Shown: positions 10,866 through 20,237 of the stretch, in pieces
Numbering within the stretch: position 1 is the first letter of the stretch
How the letters are laid out: each line of letters begins with the position of its first letter
Origin: Aegilops tauschii subsp. strangulata
Lineage: Eukaryota; Streptophyta; Magnoliopsida; Poales; Poaceae
DNA length: 64,000 nucleotides
NCBI RefSeq assembly: GCF_002575655.3
Contig: NC_053035.3
Coordinates: forward strand, 86,763,322 to 86,827,321
Direction: 5' to 3'
Translations under genes and position numbers: made by a program
Notes under the pieces: generated by a model
What the model saw: only the letters and a program-made list of their open reading frames with translations
Database searches by the model: none
Told to the model about the DNA's origin: nothing

Positions 10866-13426
10866 ATGACTTACAAAATTGGCACCAAGGCATTGAGTGC
10901 CATTCTGGATGCAATGAAACTCATACGCTCCCCACCTGTTGATTCTTGTTCAGAATATGATCCTAATGACTATTCTAACCTCGAGGAGTCAAAGGCAGAT
11001 GGCCTGTCCTGTTCACCCATCAAGGTGCCTGTTCTAATTTGGCAATGTTTTATTGATTACGGGTATCTTGCATATGTTGTCTTGCATTTCTTCTACTTTG
11101 TTGCACCACCATCTGCTTAGTTTACTCATCATATATGTCGAGATGCCATGCCCATCCATTATCAATACATATTCCATCTGTCATCATACCATGTTTTTCC
11201 ACTCAAATGCTGTTCTTGTGCATCAGACATCAAAAAGTAAGAGGGTGATTGCCGAACCTGAAGGAGCACCAGCAAAGTCCTTGAAAAACGTGGTGGTGCC
11301 GGAGAAATCAGACAACAGCCCACTTATATTGGCTGTACAACCAGTGACACAAAACGTAGGACCGACCCCAGCAGACTGTACCCATACTTCACTGGCCACA
11401 CCACTAGCCCGACCCCACAGGACCCGCACTCCAGCAAAAGGTATACCGATTTCATTTGCCATAGCACCAGCTGTACCACAGAAAAATCCCACTCCAGCAA
11501 AAAGTACAGCAAGTCCACCGGCCGAAGACCTATCCCAACTACAGAGACGGCCAATTCCTGTAGATTGGAACCCCATTCCATTTATTCCCAGTTTAAAAGA
11601 GAATGCTTTCAATGTTGTTAGGGACTACGTGCATATATTCCCATCATGGGAAGATTATTGTGAAGACAAACACCATTTTCACATCTTCCTGTCCAACTTA
11701 CGTGTAAGTGCTATTATTCAAGGTTATTATTTTCCTGTTTTCTGCTGATTGAACACATCAATGATTTACATTACATTGTTGTAACTAGGCGAGGGTCAAT
11801 CTGGATAGTCATGACGAGCAAAGCTTGCTTGTGCTTTTCAAGGAAGCATTGCAACAGTATCGGTGTTACCTGAGGAAATCACACTTTGATGGCAAGTCTA
11901 TAAACGAATTTCCGGTGAAGTCTCCTGTGCTAAATTTAGAAGACATTGAATGGAAAAACCTTGTTATGCACTGGTCTCGTTCCCAGGATGAGGTACTGTC
12001 TATGAAATCACATGACAATTTGAACTTCTACTTTTCCGCATGTGCCTTACGGATCTTTTTTGCAGGAAATCTGCTCGAAGAAGAATTCCAGTTTGACAAG
12101 AACGACAGGATATCGCAAATATGCTGCCCGCTGCTTTGCTCTTGTTAGTACCTGTTGTCCTGTATCACTGTACTTGCATACATACCTGGTTCATTATGTG
12201 ACAGCAGTATGCATGATAGCTTGCTTATCAATTGTTCGCTCCAAATTATCTGATCTGTATGAATGGTTACATTAGTGTAGAATATATCCAATGCCAATGT
12301 TTTTTAGCTCTGCATTGTTCTTGTAAGTACATGCTGTCCTTTATCAGTGTACTTATAATGACAGGTAGTTGTTCATGTACCATCACTCTGCAGCTTATTT
12401 TCCTTTGCCCTCCATTTTCTACACATCAGATCTATATTTACTCTTACCATAAGGTTGGTACTGAAGAAGTTTAGCTGTGCATTGCTCTTGGCTGTACCTT
12501 TTGCCTGTATCGCTGCACTTACATTTATAGCTACTTGGTTATGTAGCATCACTCTTCATCTTATCTTAAATATTCTCCATTTTTTCGTATATTATCACAT
12601 CTATATTTACTCTTAACAAAATGTAGAATAAAGGCAATGCTTTTGAAGAAGATTCTGTGGTAAACTTCTTGAATTGCCCCCCCATCAGCATGGACAAGGC
12701 CTTTATAGAGCCTGCCTTCACCAATAATGTAAGTTTGTCCATCTCAAGCCTTCAAACTTTGTTGTATATATTTGGTTAGGCATGACTGCAATAGCTGTTT
12801 ATTTTTGGTGTTTGCATCAAATTGCTTGTTTAAAGTTTATTATGTAGTTCATAAACAAAAGTTTGTCCTTTCTCAATTTAAGTTTTCAGTTGTACAACCA
12901 AGTTCCTTCTTCATACCATGTAAATTAAACTATACAGAGCAAGTGATCTTCTTTTGCACTGCATGTATGCTTCTGTTCTTCATACGTAATCCAGTGGTGT
13001 GGTGAACCTACCCACCACAACACAATGTCATATTCTGCAATGTCTTAACTATGAACAATGTCATATCATTCTACTATTATTTAAACCGTCTCTTTATTTG
13101 CCAATCTGAAATGGTATAAATTGACAGCACACTAACCATTGATACTTATGAGTTCTTGATCTGTAATCCAGTGGTGTCGTGAAGCTGCCAACTCCTTCAC
13201 ACTGTCATTTCCTGCCATGTCTTGACCTGAACAACACCATATTGTGTTAATGCAATTTTAAACTGTGTCACTTTATTTGTCAGTAAGAAATGTGATGAAT
13301 TGTCAGCACTGATACTTTTATGTGCAAAACCTGTCATCTGTCTGCTTGTTTATCTTTCAGAGTGAGGAAGATATAAGTGTTGAACAAGCGCAGTCTCATC
13401 ATCTTGCTCAGCTGCTTGCGCTGTAG
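10866..13426 (+). CDS. Plant transposase-like protein (Ptta/En/Spm, Transposase_24-like), six coding exons
   Basis: Suggested exons are 10866-11024, 11227-11703, 11789-11992, 12066-12143, 12627-12728 and 13361-13426. Their lengths (159, 477, 204, 78, 102 and 66 nt) are all multiples of three and every junction is phase 0. The introns begin GT and end AG; the donor after exon 4 is the weak gttagt. The product is about 361 residues. Residues 54-130 are Pro/Ala/Thr-rich. The block NLEDIEWKNLVMHWSRSQDE followed by EICSKKNSS and a TGYRKYAARCFAL segment matches what I recall of the conserved part of grass proteins annotated as 'Plant transposase (Ptta/En/Spm family)'. The coiled-coil C-terminus usual in that family is replaced by a short tail ending HHLAQLLAL. 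Its position just inside the CACTA subterminal repeats fits a CACTA-encoded second protein that binds DNA rather than cuts it (inference). A longer start at 10803 is possible. Confidence 0.6.
12133..12620. repeat. Three-copy ~175-bp duplication starting at an exon end
   Basis: The end of the fourth coding exon (gctttgctcttg, 12133) and the following intron sequence are repeated in diverged form from 12312 and 12479. Spacings are 179 and 167 bp. Shared landmarks include a 'tgtatcactgtacttgca'-like block and 'atctatatttactctta'. Confidence 0.55.
12986..13340. repeat. Two-copy ~177-bp intronic duplication
   Basis: The sequence gtaatccagtggtgtggtga at 12986 recurs as gtaatccagtggtgtcgtga at 13163, followed by parallel diverged text (cacaatgtcat/cactgtcatt, ttgccaatctgaaatg/ttgtcagtaagaaatg). 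It lies in the last intron of the transposase-like gene. Confidence 0.6.
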
Positions 13427-13512
13427 CTCCCCAGCAGGGCTAACCTTTCTTGAACTCTATTGAAGTGCTGTCGATTTTGTATATTATTTTGTCGGCGTGT
13501 TTATTTGCACTG

Positions 13513-13612
13513 GTGGCGATCTTTGATGCCCAGTGTATGTAATCTGCTGTCTGCTTGTGCTTTATTATCATAGTGGCGAACTTTGATGCCCAGTGGATGT
13601 AATATGCTGTAA
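13513..13612. repeat. 60-bp tandem duplication in the presumed 3' UTR
   Basis: gtggcgatctttgatgccca at 13513 is repeated as gtggcgaactttgatgccca at 13573, with matching 'gatgtaat.tgctgt' continuations, just downstream of the stop codon at 13424-13426. Confidence 0.7.
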
Positions 13613-13689
13613 TTTCTTTATTGTATAGTCTAGGTTTTTTCTTATTCACGATGCTGCAGTTATTTTACTGTATATATATCCTGTCTTCG

Positions 13690-14286
13690 CAGTAAACCGG
13701 CCAAACCGTAAAATTACGGTACATAATCGGGCCGTCATGCAATCACGATGTAGGTTGGGCCTGAAACGTGCCGAACAGCTCACGGGCCGGCAGCAGCCTG
13801 AAATGAACCCCGGCCCATGATTGTGCGCATCAAATCACGAGCTTTTAACAGGCCAAAATTGTCTCGGTCCTTGTCTGGCCCAATCAGATATCGGCTGCGA
13901 GCAGGCGGATGCAAACCAGGCCGTAGTTAGGCCCAACTATATGACGGGCTTTTAACAGGCCGAAATTAATATAGTGCCGAAATGTTAAATGAGCCTTTAA
14001 CAGGCCAAAACTAATATCAGGCCGAATTACTAAGTGGGCCTTTAGCAAGTGGGCCCAAAAGCATAGTGTCCAGTTGACGGGCCGAATCTGATATGGGCCA
14101 TAATTGAGCCCAAAGCCTCTTAAAGGGCCGGACCTGATCTGGTCCGTAATTTGGCCCAGAACGTGTTAGGCTTTTAACGGGCCGGATCTCATATGGGCCA
14201 CTATTAGGCCCGGAGCGTGGCAGGCCATTAATGGACCGGATCAAATATGGGCCGGCATTTGGCCGAAAACATGGCAGCCAGTTAAT
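13690..14286. repeat. CACTA subterminal region, diverged repeat units
   Basis: Many dispersed copies of gggcctttaacaggcc, aggccgaa and 'atatgggcc' occur, irregularly spaced. They appear to be older or degenerate members of the same family as the regular array that follows. Confidence 0.65.
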
Positions 14287-14610
14287 GGGCCGGCCTACTA
14301 GGGTCCTCAAAATCTTGTGGGCCTACAGCTGGGCCGGCCCATTAATGTCGGCAAAATCTCGTGGGCCTTTAGCTAGGCCGGCCCATTATGATCCGCAAGA
14401 ATCTTGTGGGCCTTTACCTTGGCCGGCCCATTATGGCACACAAAAATCTTGTGGGCCTTTACCTAGGCCGGCCCATTATGGCCCGCAAAATCTTGTGGGC
14501 CTTTAGCTGGGCCAGCCCATTATCGTCCGCAAAATCTCGTGGGCCTTTAGCTGGGCCGGCCCATTATGTTCCGCAAAATCTTGTGGGCCTTCAGTTGGGC
14601 CGGCCCATTT
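14287..14610. repeat. CACTA subterminal tandem array, 8 x ~44 bp
   Basis: Eight units each begin with a variant of gggccggcccatta and end in aatcttgtgggccttt(a/t). Unit starts are 14287, 14331, 14375, 14420, 14465, 14509, 14553 and 14597, with spacings of 44-45 bp. Each unit includes the palindromic core gggccggccc. Multiple short GC-rich motifs near the ends are a hallmark of CACTA elements, where in En/Spm they bind the TnpA-type protein (established for that family). The regular helical-scale spacing is consistent with such binding, but that is inference here. Confidence 0.8.
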
Positions 14611-15035
14611 AAAGTTGATGGGCCAGTCCACGTGTCAACATATCGTAGGCGCGTCTCGCCCGTTGGATGAGTGACACCTGTGCCAACGCGGACCTGACAC
14701 GTGTCTCCTCCAGCCAATGATGATTTTACACGTGGAAAATCCCCATTGGCCGGGGCTGTTAACGGGTTATCGGATCCAAAACCCGACCCGATAGCTTAAC
14801 GGCGTTACGTGATGGTGGATGCCACGTGTCGGTCACCCTTGACGAAAGCACTTCTGTGACGCGCGATTTATCGTCATGGAAGTGGACACTTCCGTGATGA
14901 TAATTTTGGTAATGTCATGGAACACTTCTACGACATCACAGGTATGACTATCTTGATTCTGTCATAAATTTGTCATGGATGTACATGCATAACAAAAAAC
15001 GCGACCTACTGTGACAAACACGTATCATCACGGAA

Positions 15036-15053
15036 GTGTATTTTTTTGTAGTG
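15036..15053 (-). repeat. CACTA right terminal inverted repeat
   Basis: On the minus strand the terminus reads cactacaaaaaaatacac, the expected 5'-CACTA start. To its right the flanking WHAM-type LTR resumes at 15054 with ttggggcctttt, matching the same LTR at 48633. The 3-bp target would be ttg (15054-15056). The other copy of the target and the left TIR are not in the window. Confidence 0.85.
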
Positions 15054-16181
15054 TTGGGGCCTTTTCCGGCGCTCCGCCGGAGGGGGATTCGATCTCGGAG
15101 GGCTTCTACATCAACACCACAGCCTCTCCGATGATGTGTGAGTAGTTTACCACAGACCTTCGGGTCCATAGTTATTAGCTAGATGGCTTCTTCTCTCTCT
15201 TTGGATCTTAATACAAAGTTCTCCTCAATCTTCTTGGAGATCTATTCGATGTAATTCTTTTTGCGGTGTGTATGTCGAGATCCAATGAATTGTGGGTTTA
15301 TGATCAATATTATCCATGAACAATATTTGATTCTTCTCTGAATTCTTATATGCATGATTTAATATCTTTGCAAGTCTCTTCGAATTATCAGTTTGGTTTG
15401 GCATACTAGATTGATCTTTCTTGCAATGGGAGAAGTGCTTAGCTTAGGATTCAATCTTGCGGTGTCCTTTCCCAGTGACAGCAAGGGCAGCAAGGCACGT
15501 ATTGTATTGTTGCCATCGAGGATAAAAAGATGGGGTTTATATCATATTGCTTGAGTTTATCCCTCTACATCATGTCATCTTGCCTAATGCGTTACTCTGT
15601 TCTTATGAACTTAATACTCTAGATGCATGCTGGATAGCGGTCGATGTGTGGAGTAATAGTAGTAGATGCAGAATCGTTTCGGTCTACTTGTCACGGACGT
15701 GATGCCTATGTTCATGATCATGCCTAGATATTCTCATAACTATGCGCTTTTCTATCAATTGCTCGACAGTAATTTGTTCACCCACCATAATATATGCTAT
15801 CTCGAGAGAAGCCACTAGTGAAACCTATGGCCCCCAGGTCTATTTTACATTATATTAGTTTCCCGTTAACTAGCTATTTCTGCCGCCGTTTATTTTGCAA
15901 TCTTTACTTTCCAATCTATACAACAAAAATACCAAAAAATATTTATCTTATTATCTTTATCAGATCTCACTTTTTGCAAGTGGCCGTGAAGGGGTTGACA
16001 ACCCCTTTATCGCGTTGGTTGCAAGGTTCTTGATTGTTTGTGCAGGTACTAGGCGATTTGCGTGTAGTCTCCTACTGGATTGATACCTTGGTTCTAAAAA
16101 ACTGAGGGAAATATTTATGCTACTTTGCTGCATCACCCTTTCCTCTTCAAGGGAAAACCAACGCATGCTCAAGAGGTAGCA
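15054..16181 (+). repeat. G1 5' LTR, right portion
   Basis: About 1128 bp match the last three quarters of the 3' LTR at 34057-35618. The end is gaggtagca. The U3/TATA part is missing because of the CACTA insertion. Short indels distinguish the two LTRs, for example cccagtgacagcaagggcag here against a shorter form near 34925. Confidence 0.9.
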
Positions 16182-16192
16182 AGAAGGATTTC

Positions 16193-16210
16193 TGGCGCCA
16201 TTGCCGGGGA
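16193..16210 (+). other. Primer binding site (tRNA-Asp type)
   Basis: tggcgccattgccgggga lies 11 bp after the LTR. It differs by one base from the complement of the plant tRNA-Asp 3' end. Confidence 0.8.
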
Positions 16211-16433
16211 GATCTACGCACAAGTCAAGACACACCAAGTACCCATCACAAACTCTTATCCCTCGCATTACATTATTTGCCATTTGCCTCTCGTTTTCCT
16301 CTCCCCCACTTCACCCTTGCCGTTTTATTCGCCTTCTTTTTTGTTTGCCTTTTTCTCGTCAGATCTACTGTTTGCTTGTGTTACCATGTGCCTTTTATAT
16401 GCTTGCATCTTTGCTTGCTAAAAATCTATTGAT
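16211..16433 (+). other. G1 5' leader
   Basis: Closely matches the leader of the related element G2 around 49850-50030 (for example cccatcacaaactcttatcc). The match stops near the start codon of the unrelated reading frames. Confidence 0.75.
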
Positions 16434-17786
16434 ATGGATCCACTTAAAGTGTTCTACTTGGATCATCTTCGATCTATATGTGCTCGTGCTGAAACCCCAA
16501 CTAGTTTAGTTGAGGGAAAATCTTTAGATGAGCATGCTCATTTTGTGCGTCATCGTTTGTCTGAAAAGGGGAAGCTCTTATGGTATCAAATAAATAGTTT
16601 GCTATGCTATGCTTGGAATCTTTGTGAAATTTATGATTTTACTTGTTGCTCTAAGAACCCTAAAAAACACCTTCCCTACCTATGTGAGTTTAATGATAAT
16701 GAAATCTTATCTTCTTATGGAAAGGGTGTTTATAGTTACTATCATATCGAACAAAATGAAGAATTTGTCGTTTTTAAGGGTGCTCATGAAGTTGCTTCTT
16801 TGATTGAAAAGTATGATATTACTCTCTACAAATCTGAAAATTCCGACATACTTAAATATTGCTATGAAAACTATGCTCATAATGCCTATGTTAAGCAATT
16901 TATTGAGAGAATGACCGTTGCTTTGGAAGAAAATAATGATATGCACGAATCTATAGATAATTATGATTCCGATGATTTAATTGAAATATCCCTTGATGAA
17001 CATGATGCTTGCTATTCTTATGGCCATGATGCCAATATTTATGGAGATGAATTTGCTATAGTTCCTTATGTTAAACATGAGATTATTGCTATTGCACCCA
17101 TACTTGATAGTTCCTTGAATCAAAAGCATGATTGCAATGATGTTATTATAAATTCTATTAATGTCAATTGTGTTAATGATATGCAAAATGCTAAGCTTGG
17201 GGATGCTAGTTTTGCTATGTCTACTACTTGTTGCAATGATCATGATTGGGGTGATTCTTCTTATGATCTTGACAATTTATTTAAGCCCCATGATGAATAT
17301 GAGATTGATAATAGTGTTTGAAATAATATTGAAAGTGGGTTTGGAAGAGTGTCAACTTTAGAACCCACATATTTGGAGAATGTTCAATCTTATGGTATTT
17401 TTGATAAAAGTGGGTTTGGAGAGGTCATGACTTTAGTTAATGATAATCCCACTATTTTGGAAGAGTGTCAACTTCGCATGCATATGGATCGTGTTGAGAA
17501 TATGTTATGTAATAGCTATTTTGTTGAATTTGCCTATGATCCTACATGTAATTATTATGAGAGAGGAAAATATGGTTGTAGAAATTTTTATCGTACTAAA
17601 TTACCTCTCGTCATGTTGAGATTGCTATCATCTCTTTCTTCTTCCTTGCATATGCTAATTTTTGCTTGCTATGATAATTTGTTTGCTTATAAAATGCCTA
17701 TGCATAGGAAGTATGTTAGACTTAGATGTGTTTATCACGTGTTTTATGATGCTCTCTTTGTGCTTCAATTCTTGTCTTTCATGTGA
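16434..17786 (+). pseudogene. Unrecognised ~450-codon retrotransposon-borne reading frame, one stop
   Basis: I do not recognise this protein. The frame starts ATG (MDPLKVFYLDHLRSICARAE) and stays open to a stop at 17784-17786, except for a single in-frame TGA at 17319-17321 that splits it into 295 and about 154 codons. The product is rich in Asp, Asn, Cys and Tyr. The C-terminal third contains a hydrophobic Leu/Ser stretch (LPLVMLRLLSSLSSSLHMLI). Near the stop, the 18-bp sequence ttggaagagtgtcaactt occurs at 17341 and 17457, marking an internal duplication. No zinc knuckle, protease, RT or integrase motif is visible. It sits exactly where the sibling element G2 has gag-protease, between matching leader and trailer sequences. 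Reading-frame preservation in such an old nested copy suggests past constraint (inference). Confidence 0.7.
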
Positions 17787-18385
17787 GCATCATTAAAATT
17801 ATCTATGCCTAGCTAAAAAGGCTTTAAAGAATAGCGCTTGTTGGGAGGCAACCCAATTTTATTTTTGTTCCTTGCTTTTTGTTCCTGTTTAGTAATAAAT
17901 AATTCATCTAGCCTCTGATTAGATGTGGTTTTATGTTTAATTAGTGTTTGTGCCAAGTAGAACCTTTGGGAAGACTTGGGTGAAGTCTTTGCGATCTTGC
18001 TGTAAAAAACAGAAACCTTAGCGCTCACGAGATTAGCTGCCATTTTTTACTGGAGAGTGATTTTAGGTTGATTATTTTTCCAGATGATTAATAGACAAAT
18101 TCCTCACGTACACCAATTTATTTTAGAATTTTTGGAGTTCCAGAAGTATACGTTTGATACAAATTACTACAGACTGTTCTGTTTTTGACAGATTCTGTTT
18201 TTCGTGTGTTGTTTGCTTATTTTAATGAATCTATGGCTAGTATCAGGGGGTATGAACCATAGAGAAGTTGGAATACAGTAGGTTTAACACCAATATAAAT
18301 AAAGAATGAGTTCATTACAGTACCTTAAAGTGGTGATTTGTTTTCTTATACTAACGGAGCTCATGAGATTTTCTGTTGAGTATTG
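17787..18385 (+). other. G1 3' non-coding region, first part
   Basis: Non-coding. The 36-base block beginning atagcgcttgttgggaggca at 17831 is identical in G2 at 52154 and contains a ttggg/cccaa hairpin. The last 136 bp (18250-18385) are duplicated at 31706-31841 on the other side of the Copia insertion. Confidence 0.75.
18250..18385 (+). repeat. 136-bp direct repeat flanking the Copia insertion, left copy
   Basis: Begins gtatgaaccatagag and ends gttgagtattg exactly at the LTR start. It differs from the right copy only at its sixth base as far as I can read. The sibling element G2 holds a single copy (about 52579-52714). Confidence 0.9.
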
Positions 18386-19510
18386 TGTTGGAAATATGCC
18401 CTAGAGGCAATAATAAAATGGTTATTATTCTATTTACTTGTTCATGATAATTGTCTATTGTTCATGCTATAATTGTATTAACTGGAAACCGTAATACATG
18501 TGTGAATACATAGACCACAACATGTCCCTAGTCAGCCTCTAGTTGACTAGCTCGTTGATCAATAGATGGTTATGGTTTCCTGACCATGGACATTAGATGT
18601 CATTGATAACGGGATCACATCATTAGGAGAATGATGTGATGGACAAGACCCAATCCTAAGCATAGCACAAGATCGTGTAGTTCATTTGCTAGAAGCTTTT
18701 CTAATGTCAAGTATCATTTCCTTAGACCATGAGATTGTGCAACTCCCGGATACCGTAGGAATGCTTTGGGTGTACCAAACGTCACAACGTAACTGGGTGG
18801 CTATAAAGGTGCGCTACAGGTATCTCCGAAAGTGTCTGTTGGGTTGGCACGAATCGAGACTGGGATTTGTCACTCCGTATGACGGAGAGGTATCTCTGGG
18901 CCCACTCGGTAATGCATCATCATAATGAGCTCAATGTGACTAAGTAGTTAGTCGTGGGATCATGCATTATGAAACAAGTAATGTGACTTGCCGGTAACGA
19001 GATTGAACGAGGTATTGGGATACCGACGATCGAATCTCGGGCAAGTAACGTACGGATTGACAAAGGGAATTGTATACAGGATTGATTGAATCCCCGACAT
19101 CGTGGTTCATCTGATGAGATCATGGTGGAACATGTGGGAGCCAACATGGGTATCCAGATCCTGCTATTGGTTATTTGCCAGAGAGCTGTCTTGGTCATGT
19201 CTGCATGATTTCCGAACCCGTAGGGTCTACACACTTAAGGTTCGGTGACGGTAGAGTTGTTATGGGAAATAGTATGTGGTTACCGAATGTTGTTCGGAGA
19301 ACCGGATGAGATCCCGGACGTCATGAGGAGTTCCGGAATGGTCCGGAGGTAAAGATTTATATATGGTAAGTCCTATTTTGGCCACCGGAAAATGTTCAGG
19401 ATTTTTCGGTATTGTACCGGGAAGGTTCTAGAAGGTTCCGGAGTGGGGCCCACCTGCATGGGGGGACCCACATGAACGTGGGTAGTGGGGGCAAGGCCCC
19501 ACACCCCTGA

Positions 19511-20236
19511 TGTAACATCCCAAACTTTCAATTTGGAATGTTATACATAGATCATCATTGCATATCATGTTTTGTTGCATTTTGACAAATCGTCGATAAA
19601 TCCTAAGCAACTCAAGGACCCTCGGAGAGAGTTGGGGATTTTCTCGTATTTTCGAATTTGATTTTTCAAACGAGGATTTTTGGTTTTAATTATTTTTCTC
19701 TCCGGAAAAATATTTCATTTTAAATAAACGAGAGGAGAAAATATGACTTCTCCAAAACATTGAAATACTGGAGGAAAAATGTTAAAATCATTATTTGGAA
19801 TTTATCTGGATTTTATTTGCAATTTTTATTGCATTTAAAAATATGCATGTTTTCAAAATATTTATTGTTTGATTTTAAAAATGTTCACCCTATTCTAGAT
19901 TTTCTAACTAGACGGGGAAAATTTATTTCATATTTTTCTGTTTTTTATTTATTTTTCTACGCAATATTTTTCCGCGGAACTTATTTAAAAAAAAACAAAC
20001 GCGCTCGCGCCGGCTGGGCCGAGCCCAGCCGACGGCCCGCCCCGTCGCCCTCTCCTCTTCCCGCACGCGACGCCGCCGCCGGAGTCCGAGCACGCCACGA
20101 GCCGCCGCCGCCTCGGGTTTGCCCCTCCCCCAAGCCGCCCGCACCCCCCTCCATAAATACCCCCCCTCCGTTTTCCTCGCCACCGCCGCCGGAGGAGCCC
20201 GCCGCCGCCGCCGCATCTAGCCCCGCCGCCGCCGCC
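19511..20236 (+). repeat. Chromovirus 5' LTR remnant
   Basis: Matches 21585-22311 of the 3' LTR nearly base for base, with small indels (for example extra bases near 19988-19999). It ends in a (gcc)n run at 20236. A TATA-like cataaatac near 20152 is retained. Confidence 0.9.
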
Positions 20237-20237
20237 A

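Larger units (their letters stand above)
1..15053. mobile_element. CACTA (En/Spm) DNA transposon, right end and interior
   Basis: The right terminus, the subterminal repeats and a Transposase_24-like gene are visible. The insertion lies in a WHAM-type 5' LTR and no left TIR appears, so the element seems to extend past the window start, or its left end was lost. I saw no DDE-type CACTA transposase (Transposase_21-like) in 1-9000, so this copy would be non-autonomous unless that gene lies further left. How much of 1-9000 truly belongs to the element is inference. Confidence 0.55.

Noticed and set aside
18686..18925. 79-codon frame repeated at 30260-30499
   Set aside because: Duplicated because it is part of both LTRs of the Copia element; a conserved LTR, not a gene.
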